From: Symbiodinium natans
Taxonomy: Eukaryota; Sar; Dinophyceae; Suessiales; Symbiodiniaceae
Direction: 5' to 3'
DNA length: 53,841 nucleotides
Assembly: GCA_905221605.1 (NCBI GenBank)
Contig: CAJNDS010002668.1
Coordinates: forward strand, 1,064,509-1,118,349
How positions within the stretch are numbered: the first letter of the stretch is position 1; each line of letters begins with the position of its first letter. Positions 23,628 to 32,700 of the stretch are shown here, piece by piece. The position numbers and the translations under genes are program-made. The notes under the pieces were generated by a model. It made no database searches, was not told where the DNA came from, and worked only from the letters and a program-made list of their open reading frames with translations.

Positions 23628-26600
23628 GGCTTCCAGGGTTTACAGGGTGCCCTGATACATGTCCACAGGATTCGAGATGCAGGACGATAGATACATCGCA
23701 GGAAGCCAAGCATCGCAAGGCGAGGAGGTGAGATTTATCCATGCAGCTAGCCCTCACAAACTCACCAACCTGGCCTTGCGGGAGGTTTTGTTCGCGACCG
23801 CGCCCAAGATTCTCAGCACACCAAGCCGTCTTTAGGGCACCAAGACCCCGAACTACCTGCCACACCCTCAACCCTAAACCCTCAACCCTCAACCCTAAAC
23901 CACATCGAAGCCCTAAGTTTCCTCAAGCTCCTGCGCCCAACGAGGAAGTTGCATCGATTCTTGGAGGAGGGCTGGGGCTTAGGGCTTAGGGGGGCTAGGG
24001 GGAGGGGAGGGCCAGGAGTGTTTAGGGTTTAGAGTTTATGGGTTTTTTAGGGGTTTATGGGAGGGTTTAAGGCGGGTTTATGGGGGCTTATGGGGGTTCA
24101 TGCGGGGTTAGGGGTTTATGCGGGTTTCTGGGGGCTTCTGAGTGCAGATGTGAGTTACCAAGAGACCTCCGAGTTGTTAAGGGTTTCTGGTGCTGAGGAA
24201 AGTGGGGGCTTGCCCGAAATAGTGGAACCCCCAGAACTTGAACTCTGATGCCCCTTCAGTCAGCCCCTAGACGCAGAAAAGCTGGCGAAACCTAAAGCCC
24301 AGCGAGTGGCAAGCACTCAATCCTACCCTGGAGCCCCAAGGTATCCATGGTATTGTAGTATAGTTCCAAAATGTTCCAAACAAAAGGTGGATATCGGCGA
24401 CTACTAGGAGTACTTTGGAGGTCTAGTCTCGGCAATGTCTAAAGCAAGACAGGCTGCCATGTCTGGCGATGGGGATGCCGCCGTAAGTGACGGCGTTGTG
24501 GCAGCGGATGAGACCCAGGCTCGAGTGAAAAAGCAAAAGTTCAGGCTTCAGGGTTAGGAGTTCGGGTGACCTATTGTTTTCTTTGGGAAGTGATTGAATA
24601 GGTTTACAACTGTCTGTGAACCCGCAGAGCAGAGCCCTTAAATACGGTGTTAAACGAGGCTTCTCCTGCGAAGTGGTATAAGCTTTTCTGGCTAGATTCA
24701 GGGTTGAATCAGGGTTGAATCAGGGTTGCAGAGTTTCTGGCGACATGGGCTGGTAACCTGCAGGCACGCGCCATCTGGAGGCTTCGCGAGGGTGTCAGCG
24801 ATGCGATGACCACGGCAGGTTATGTCACCTGGCAATTCCCAGTACATTTTTACCTTGACATGTCATCTCGGATACACAGCCCACCTCAACACGTAACGTA
24901 CAACGACGAGGTATTCGCATCACAGGCAGGAACCATGTGCCAAAGCTTTTGCTTCAGAGAGCTTGCCCGTCCTCAGCCCTGCCTGTAGCAGCAGTAGCCC
25001 CGCTGGAACGCACTTGCTGTACGCTGCCCGTGGCATTGTGGGGAGGTTCCAGAAACTATCCCTGAATCAACTACTCCACATCAGACTTTCCAAAGGGGGG
25101 GGGGGGGGGGGGTTGATAGTAGTTTTGAAATCTCCTGCCGCTGCACCCAAGGTCTACAAGTATGACGTTTCCCTACCACTTCCTCGCATGTACGAGCTGG
25201 TCGTGGACACACGTGAGAGGCTACTTGTGGGTGAGTGGCTCATTCAATGGCAGCAACACGATTGCCGGTCTTCCCTCCGTCGCCCGATATCGTAGAGTGG
25301 TTTGCCATCGATGTCCTATGCAGCACACTCGAGAAGTGCAAAGCCCAGCTAAGTCCCTTAAACCCTGCAGGTCCCAAACTCGAAGCGCCTCTAAAGGTGC
25401 TAAAGCCCTTAAGCCCTCAAAAAGCCCACCCTGAATTGTCTGGGGCCCTCAAATGCCCTTAGAACCCTACAAGTGGGTGCTGTTCTAAGTCAGGGCACCC
25501 TGTGAGGCACCTTAGTTTAGTTTATTATGTCAGCATCATGCCTCGTTTAGAATACCCCCACCCACTCAACCAAGCGGTTTAGGGTTTAGGGGTTAGCATT
25601 TAGGGTTTAGGGTAGTCCTGGCTGCAGGTTGCGAGCTGCTGGTGTAGAGGCGCACGCGCGTGGGCGGGCGGGGGTGGGAGGGTCCAGGACTTAGACCTAA
25701 AACCAGAAGGCCCAAACTAGGCCTCAGGAGGAGCCGCGGGCAGTGTTTCGTCTTGAGTTGAATCTAAGGCCTCCCCTTAGGATTGCGTTGACCGCCTGAC
25801 GACAGCTAGCCGATTACAACACACTGCACCACTCTGAAAAACCGTATCGGAAGCAAGCCTTGACTGGCACACGGATGATGTGACCCAGCATGATGTCAAG
25901 GTGACACGTTCAAGAATGTGTAGGGCTTGGGGCTTTGGCGAGCGGACTCCGGCTTAGGCAGTGGGCTCAGGGCACGAGACTTGTGTCTCTGCAAATCGCC
26001 TCGCAGGATTCCACCAGAACTGCTGGGTACGGCCATCTAGGCCGGTCCGCGTTGTGTGAGGGCTGCTGATGCGATTTGTAGGTGCGGTTGTCAGTAAAGG
26101 AATCGCAAGAGCAGAGATCAGCGAATCACAGTTTTTCCAGCTTACGAAACAAGTTTCCCACAAAGGCACCGGCACAGCCATAGATTACAGCTAGTGCTAA
26201 CTTCTCCCGAGCCCTACATTTTGCCCTCTACCCACCCCCTCAACTGTGAGAAGCCTCCAAGGGAGGGTTGATGGCATCTGCGGATATGCTGAACGCAGAT
26301 GTTGCATCTTTCTGCCCATTTTCCCACAACAGGTCTAGAGACTTAGGGGTCGGAATAATTACGAATAGTACTCCCCCATGGTCCCTTTATCAATATACTA
26401 TAATAACCCCCAAAACCGTGTTCTAATTGTTAAGGCCCCTATGTTGACTCCCTAAACCCTAAACCCTAAACCCTAAACCCTAAACCCTAAACCCTAAACC
26501 CTAAACCCTAAACCCTAAACCCTAAACCCTTCAGGGTTCTCTGACTCCTCAACTTGAGGCGACGCAAACCTTCACTTGAATGTGACCTCCCTCACTGGTC

Positions 26601-28501
26601 GGGATGACAAGGCTGGGAGCCTCTCCGTCCGATACAGGAAGGGCGTAGTGGGTTTAGGGTTTAGGGTTTAGAGTTTAGGGTTTAGGGTTTCGGGTTTCGG
26701 GTTTAGGGTGACTTCTTAAGCAGCGCGAGCAGTTGCTGCAGTTTCTGGGAGCTTCATGGCCTGTGTGGTGGGACCTTGGCCCTCGGGTATGGGTCTGTGG
26801 ATGTTTGGGCTTTGGGCGTAGGGTTTCCCTTGGTCACGTCATTACCCAGCACCTCAACCACGCAGCCCGCATCCGAAACAGATGCCAGTCGCCAGGTCCT
26901 GGATCTGTTAGAGCCCTGGCTCTTCGAGTGGGTGGCGAAGGCCAAGGGCAGTCGCTCGGACCATCATGGTTCTGGGTGTAGCGAGTCGCGTGGAAGCTCT
27001 ATAAGGAAGCCTGAACTCCTGAAACGCATATGTAATGTGAACATGGCCCAAGCTCGTCAGCTTCGCATCGGGAGACTTGTAGGTTTCAAGGCGGCTCCAA
27101 CTCGAAATCTGCAAGTGGGATTGGACCGAAGCTACAAAAATCAGCCCAACATGCTAAGGTGAAGCCCTTCTTGGCCCTTGGGCGGCTACCCAAATGCTCC
27201 GTGCCCTGAGCCTGAGGCATCAGTGCAGAGCATGGTATCGGCCAGTGCAAGCCTCACTTCCTGCACCTCAGCAAGGCTGCCGCCTGGCGCGACAGCTACA
27301 GGGATTGAGGGTGTCTGCATGCGCTGGGTTTCTTGGACCCTCGCTCTTGTTAGAGGTTCGTTCTCCTTCTTATTCAGTTCAGACCTGATAAAACAGAAGC
27401 CGCAACACAAAAGGCTTCCTTGTGAACTCCGAGGTTACTGTGTCTGAGGAGTTCGGTAGCCGCAAACCCCTCCAATCTGTGGGCTCAGGGTGCTTGCAAG
27501 CGTCATGTGAGCCCTTTGGGGTGTCCTTGCAAAGAGGATTCTACGTTTAGGGTGTAGGGTTTGTAGTTGGAGCTTGGGATTCAGGACAGCGCTGTCGATC
27601 TAATGAAGATACCTGGCTGCAAGCAGCTCCGGATTGTTGGAGAGACGTGGTTGGGGCGCTTGTGAGTGAGTGTGCATGTGTGTGTGTGTAGTTTTTGACC
27701 CTAAACCCTAAACCCTAAACCCTAAACCCTCAACCCTCAACCCTAAACCCTAAACCCTAAACCCTAAACCCTAAACCCCAAACCCTAACATACGTAGAGC
27801 AGCTTCCCAGCGAGCACGGTTCGATGTTCCGTAAGTCGTTGGAGACAGCAATCCCTGGTGTGCAGAGGGTGACAAGGCAGTAGAGACATGCAGGTGCTGA
27901 AGGATTCAGGAAATTTGAGCTGCGAAGGGCAGAAAAAACACACAGACCTCAAGGTTTAGGGCTTTGGGTTTAACTCGGTACGACCTCACCTTGAAAGAAG
28001 CCGATCTCAACATAAGAAAAGCCAATATCTCATTGGGACCGCTGTACGCTGCGATGAGCACACCCAACCCGGGTGTGCTTCAACAGAGAAGAAGTCCGTC
28101 CCTCTCAAGCCTCAACATCCTGAACCTGAAGCCCTAAAGGCCCTAAGCCCTCAAAGTCCTCACCAAGCTGACCCCCCTAAACCCCAAACCCCAAACCCCA
28201 AACCCCAAACCCCAAACCCCAAACCCCAAACCCCAAACCCCAAACCCCAAACCCCAAACCCCAAACCCCAAACCACAAACCCCAAACCCCAAACCCCAAA
28301 CCCCAAACCCCAAACCCCAAACCCCAAACCCCAAACCCCAAACCCCAAACCCCAAACCCCAAACCCCAAACCCTAAACCCTAAACCCTAAACCCTAAACC
28401 CTAACCTATAGCCACCTTTGCACCCAGAAAGCCCTGGCAGGACGTTGAAGGCCACCCTGGACCCGCAGGGCATCCTGAATCCCTACAAGGTCCTTGTGTA
28501 G
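15103..28501 (+). CDS. D2HGDH: D-2-hydroxyglutarate dehydrogenase, mitochondrial, 31 exons
   Basis: FAD enzyme oxidising D-2-hydroxyglutarate to 2-oxoglutarate in mitochondria. Exons: 15103-15184, 15641-15711, 15815-15858, 16088-16107, 16527-16574, 17033-17051, 17175-17224, 17668-17756, 18413-18490, 18801-18836, 18984-19023, 19222-19254, 19530-19585, 20115-20144, 20587-20641, 21282-21325, 21647-21703, 22166-22207, 22646-22700, 22916-22962, 23434-23481, 23949-23966, 24453-24518, 24764-24823, 25152-25232, 26007-26040, 26559-26611, 26896-26947, 27217-27275, 27585-27622, 28441-28501. They join in frame to about 521 codons; the human enzyme has 521 residues. Motifs in family order: AVVPQGGNTG and LVGGSVPV (FAD), DFMVPLDLGAK, IGGNAATNAGG, RYGSLRGNILGLEAVLADG, QLFIGSEGTLG, NLGEVLSAVEFCD, WRLREG, VYKYDVSLP, GYGHLGDANLHLN, GISAEHGIG, LDPQGILNPYK then TAG. 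The metal-ligand His and Glu positions remain; the usual GDGN reads GDAN. Donors of exons 2, 5 and 21 are ambiguous. Confidence 0.96.
16598..16680 (+). repeat. TTTAGGG/TTCAGGG array at intron start
   Basis: Lies just after D2HGDH exon 5; units drift from TTTAGGG to TTCAGGG and back. Confidence 0.93.
17261..17455 (+). repeat. TTTAGGG array with a 14-base higher-order unit
   Basis: Begins about 35 bases after D2HGDH exon 7. Uniform heptamers pass into a higher-order repeat in which GGGATGT is inserted every second unit. Confidence 0.95.
18637..18761 (+). repeat. C-rich tract
   Basis: About 125 bases of almost pure C interrupted only by single G, within the D2HGDH intron before exon 10. Frames through it give proline or glycine runs and are not genes. 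Confidence 0.95.
19924..20095 (-). repeat. CCCTAAA array at intron end
   Basis: More than twenty units, some variant, ending about 20 bases before the acceptor of D2HGDH exon 14. Confidence 0.95.
20184..20298 (+). repeat. TTTAGGG array at intron start
   Basis: Sixteen nearly perfect units starting 40 bases after D2HGDH exon 14. The same intron carries CCCTAAA units at about 20512-20552 before exon 15. Confidence 0.96.
21706..21760 (+). repeat. TTTAGGG array at intron start
   Basis: Seven units that begin within five bases of the end of D2HGDH exon 17. Confidence 0.94.
23324..23424 (-). repeat. CCCTAAA array at intron end
   Basis: Fourteen units ending about ten bases before the acceptor of D2HGDH exon 21. 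Confidence 0.96.
23557..23632 (+). repeat. TTTAGGG then GGGTTGA variant array
   Basis: Two canonical units followed by about eight GGGTTGA units, in the first part of the intron after D2HGDH exon 21. The matching C-strand variants lie at 23868-23900 in the same intron. Confidence 0.95.
26451..26530 (-). repeat. CCCTAAA array at intron end
   Basis: Eleven units ending about 28 bases before D2HGDH exon 27. Confidence 0.96.
26650..26710 (+). repeat. TTTAGGG/TTTCGGG array at intron start
   Basis: Eight units starting about 40 bases after D2HGDH exon 27. Confidence 0.94.
27698..27790 (-). repeat. CCCTAAA array
   Basis: Thirteen units including two CCCTCAA variants, in the first part of the last D2HGDH intron; an exception to the usual polarity. 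Confidence 0.95.
28174..28405 (-). repeat. CCCCAAA array passing into CCCTAAA
   Basis: About 26 units of CCCCAAA, almost perfectly uniform,, then five CCCTAAA units, ending about 35 bases before the last D2HGDH exon. The minus-strand frames of repeated GFGVWGL are an effect of the 7-base period. Confidence 0.96.
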
Positions 28502-28512
28502 AATGTACAGAG

Positions 28513-28553
28513 GTTAGGGTTTAGGGTTTAGGGTTTAGGGTTTAGGGTTTAGG
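28513..28553 (+). repeat. TTTAGGG array after the D2HGDH stop
   Basis: Six units beginning 12 bases after the TAG, so in the 3' untranslated region or flanking DNA. Confidence 0.93.
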
Positions 28554-28739
28554 GTGGGAGGATTTTTACCAGGGTTTCAGGTCGAGCGACTTTTTGCAGC
28601 TTGGCATTTACGCCACGCATTGACGGGCTTTAGAGTGAGGTCAAAAGACCCTTTTTGGTAAACCCTAAACCCTAAACTTGGAGAAAGGGAGTCATTGCAT
28701 TAAAAAAGCCCTAAACCCCAAACCTCAAAAGCCCGCAAG

Positions 28740-28839
28740 ATCAGTTTTTAGGCAGGCTGCGCGGATTCGGCTATTCGCTGTCTCATATGATGATTTCATG
28801 TGCATGTGGACCCTGCCGCCAAGAGCAGCAGCCATAAAG
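28740..28839 (+). CDS. Candidate exon between D2HGDH and the next gene
   Basis: Between a CCCTAAA/CCCCAAA stretch and a TTTAGGG stretch lies an open segment with AG acceptor and GT donor, reading SVFRQAARIRLFAVSYDDFM and then CMWTLPPRAAAIK. It starts in phase 2 and ends in phase 0. I do not recognise the protein. It follows the D2HGDH stop by about 240 bases, so it would belong to a new transcription unit. Confidence 0.5.
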
Positions 28840-29185
28840 GTTCAGGGTTTAGGGTTTAGGGTAACCCCAAGCCTTTTGATGGACAGCTCTGGCGAGTTCG
28901 CAGAAGCCTCCCAACAAGCCCCTCAAAGCAGGGGCTGTTTCAGACCGGTAGAGAAGATTGTTCTCCACTGCGTGTGCCGATGTTCGGACTCAAAACCGAT
29001 TGAAATTGAGCAAACTTGAACCCCCTCAGAGGGTTGGGAGTGTAGAGCTTAGAGCTTATAGGGTGTAGGGTTTCGAGGGGGTATAGAGTTTCGAGGCTTA
29101 TTGCGAGGTTGAGAGCTCACAGGGTTTCTTGGGTCTTGCAGGCTTTTGAGGGTTCAGAGCTCAGTTTTTCTGTGTCCGTGAAAAG

Positions 29186-29220
29186 AAGACGAGGAGGAAG
29201 ATGAGCCACTCAAGAAAACC
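29186..29220 (+). CDS. Candidate acidic microexon
   Basis: After AAAAG the frame reads DEEEDEPLKK, a short acidic stretch, followed at once by TTTAGGG-type repeat. The length and placement resemble the other exons here, but nothing identifies it; purine-rich low complexity is an alternative. Confidence 0.3.
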
Positions 29221-29742
29221 GTTTAGGGTTTCGACCCAGTTGTGGCTGTGGCTTTAGGAGCTTTCGGATTTACGGAGGTGGTGTTGATTGTTGACATGCA
29301 TGACTGTTACTACTAGTGTTTATTTGTGTGGCAGCAATCGAAGTAGCAGCATTGGCGTTCTTACTGTTATTCTATACGTCTCGTTGATATGTATGACTAT
29401 TCTTCTTATCATTCTTGGCAAGGGTTTCGTGTATAGGGTACAGGGGCGCGGCGTGGTGGCTTCCACCCCAGTAGCTTTGCATTCCCTTGCTTATGAGGGT
29501 TAGGTCCCCCGTCTCCTTGGAAGCCCAAAAAGCGGGTACTGTACCCTTGTGCTGTAGAGACCCACACAGTCCACTAGGGGCGGCCGTTCGTACCCCTAAA
29601 CCCAAACCCTAAACCCTAAACCCTAAACCTACCCCTAGCTGTAAGCTCGCCCGAAAAGGAGTGAAGGGTTGTTAAACAAAAAAACCCTAAACCCTAAACC
29701 CTAAACCCTAAACCCCGGCTCTTCAACTTTGGGGCCCCCGAG

Positions 29743-32700
29743 GCGCTTCGACTCCAGCGCGCCCTGGCACAGGCTCGCTGCCTACAAGGGGCCCTGTTGC
29801 TAAATCCCCCTTGGGGAAGTTTTTTGTTTACACAACACCCAAGAGGATATTTGAAATATTATGTATTATTTTTGTTTACATAAAACCCAAGAGGATATTT
29901 AAAATGTTATGTTCATGAAGGTTCTAAGGGGAGTATAGGTTGTCTTAATATCTCCAAAAGCATCCTTAAACCCCAAGCCCTCAAGTTTAGGGCTTGGGGC
30001 TTAAGCATGTTTCAGGGCCTAAACCCAATAAACCCTCAGCCCTACATCCTAAGCCCTCAAGAGGCTTCGGGTTTAGGAGGGTTTGGGATCGAGTCTGGAG
30101 GTTGGAGGGTGAGTGAGTGAGTGAGTCGACCGAGGCACGTGCCGGCTGGAAGCCCTTACCGGGCCTAACAAAAAGGCCGACACCTCCGGCCCGAAGGCGA
30201 AGCAGTCACTAGGCAAGCCCGCCACCTACACCAACCCGGGCAGAGTACTGCTCGGCCGGGCAGGCATAAGGGCAAGGCAGCTTGCCATCCTCGCGATAGC
30301 CTCATCCAACGCAGCTCTTCCCCCGAAGGTCACCCTCAACGGGCAGTGCTCGACGCGTGGCCATTTAGGCTAGCACTCTTCTCCGCAGGTCCCTCTGCGG
30401 ATACTAGGTGCCCAACGTGCCCAACCCGACCTTCATGCACCCGGACCCACTCACGTCACAGCCTCAAACCTTCATTCCAGCTCACAAGGGCCTGCCTCCG
30501 CCAAATGGCAACACGATGCCACCCCCTTTCTCAGCTGGTCCCCAAGCAGTCTGCCCTTCGAGTGGTGGGATGGAGCCCAAAGCTGTGGGCAACATCCAAA
30601 GGAGGAGGGATGGAGGGTGAAGAGTTTGCAGGTCAGAGTCTTCTTGTGGGGGCACAACCCTCTAAGCCCGGAAGAGGGGCCAGCCAGCCTCGTCGTCATT
30701 CCCCAGGGCTTCAAGTACGTGAATGATTGCTGCTTCTTAGGAGCCAAAAGTCGTCTACAACCAAGCACCCGATTTTGTTTTGTATTCCGCGCGTTCGGAG
30801 GCGGTAGCCATACTGCCAGCAAAAGCCAAGCCAAGGCAGCGGCGTGTTACGATCAGCCTAAGCCCTTAACCCTAAACCCGACACCCTAAACCCTATACCC
30901 TAAGCCCCAAACCCCAAACCCGAAACCCTAAACCCTAAACCCTATAAACCGTAAACCCTAAACCCTAAACCCTTGTCTTCGACAGGCCCAGGAGGCACGT
31001 GTGGATTTGCACGATGGCGGCCCTGAGCTGTCCCGGCGGCTGCAGTTCTGAGGTTTGGGGTTTTATAGGGTTTTATCGGGCTTTATAGGGCTTTATAGGG
31101 TTTATAGGGTTTATAGGGTTTATAGGGTTGATTATAGGGTTTATAGGGTTGATTATAGGGTTTATAGGGTTTAGGGTGTATGGGGTTTAGGTTTTCTAGG
31201 GCTTGGGGTTTATAGGGTTTAGGCTTTATAGGGTTTTGGGTTTGGGGTTTACAGGGTTTTTTCACAGGCTGTTTAGGGCCTGTACATGTAGGATTTCAGG
31301 ATTTAGTTTAGGGCTAGCACGCAGACTTTAGGCTTCGTAGGGTTTAGGGGGGGTGGGCTTGGCTGGGGAGTGTTTGGCTTCAGGCCCATGGTGGCTTTTG
31401 GAACCTCATGTGTAGTTTCGTGGGCTCTCTACCTCAGATGCCCAGTAGTACCCTTATTCCCCTTTGTTATTGTTTTTTGGGCCGGGGGCGGGGGGGGGGG
31501 GGGGGGATTTCGGTTCCCTTAGAAGGCCCCTGTCTGCAAATAGGGGCACCCTTCTTAATCCTAGGTTACTGGGCAACCCCTGTTTGGTCAAGGTGCAACC
31601 CATAAGCGGGGGGGGGGGGGGGGGGGGGCGGGCTTGTAAATAGTTGGTACCTTGCAGCCACCTTTGTGTGTCATCTGCCACATGGAACTCAGAGTTTGTC
31701 AAACCTCAAAATTCACACGTCACAAGACCTACAAGCAACTATGGAGTTTAGCATTTAGAGAAGGGGATCTTGTGCCGTGAAGACACTGCCCAGGTTACAG
31801 ATGGCGCAGGAGTGGGAGCCTCAGATGTGGGGGGTTTTCCGAAATTCGGGGGTACCTTAATGGGGTCCTTACTTTGCAAGGGGATCCTACGATTCGGGGC
31901 TCTGTGTTGGGGGTCCCCGATTTTCGTAAACTCCCATGTTTCGACGCAGACACAGTCTGCAAGCCAACCCGAAAAGGCCGATCTGAATCATGTGGCCGGT
32001 GTTTGTTTTTTCTGTACAACAGTGCAACCCTTATAGTTCAGGGTGCCATAAAGAAAGGGCCGGCAATGTAGATCCCTGAACTCGAAGCCAAGCCCAAAAC
32101 CCTAAACACAGAACCCTAAACCCTAAACCTTAGCCATAGCCTCATGACCGCACAAAGCTTGAGGCAGCTTGGTGGCATCGCCCGGAAGAAGAAGAGCATC
32201 GCACTGCTGAAGGTTCTGGCTGGGGAGGGTTTTGGGATTTTGGGTTTGGTTTTGGGAGTTTTGCATTTAGGGTTTGGGTCTTTTCGCATGTCGGTCACGC
32301 GATGGTGGTTCATTTCGGTCGCCCAAACCCCGCACCAGGCCAAGGAATTCTGAGTTTAGGTTACCCTCCCCAAGGCATCGCTTTGGAAAGGTTTTATTAC
32401 AGGATATAGGACTAGAATTTATCTGAGGGATTAGTTTAGGGAGCCCTAAAGGGAACCTGATTCTTGATCTCTACGAACTTTAAGCTTCCAAATGTTTGAA
32501 ACATGCACACCCAGTCCTGCATCAGCTTGCACAGGTACCGAGAGGATGGCCCACTCCCCCACTCCCCCACTCCCCCACTGCGCACAACGACTGTCTGCCA
32601 GACAATTCCGAAGTCTCGTTCAGGGCGTCAGGCAAGTTGCTTTCAGAGTAAAAAAACCCAGAAACTGTACACCCCGTACCCCTTTAGACCCTACAAAGTG

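Noticed and set aside
28143-28369. Three minus-strand open frames of repeated GFGVWGL
   Set aside because: They are the translation of a uniform 7-base repeat, equally open in all three frames.
30346-30726. 126-residue open frame and an overlapping proline-rich frame
   Set aside because: No family match, no repeat framing, and it lies between two exons of the helical-repeat gene that join in phase.
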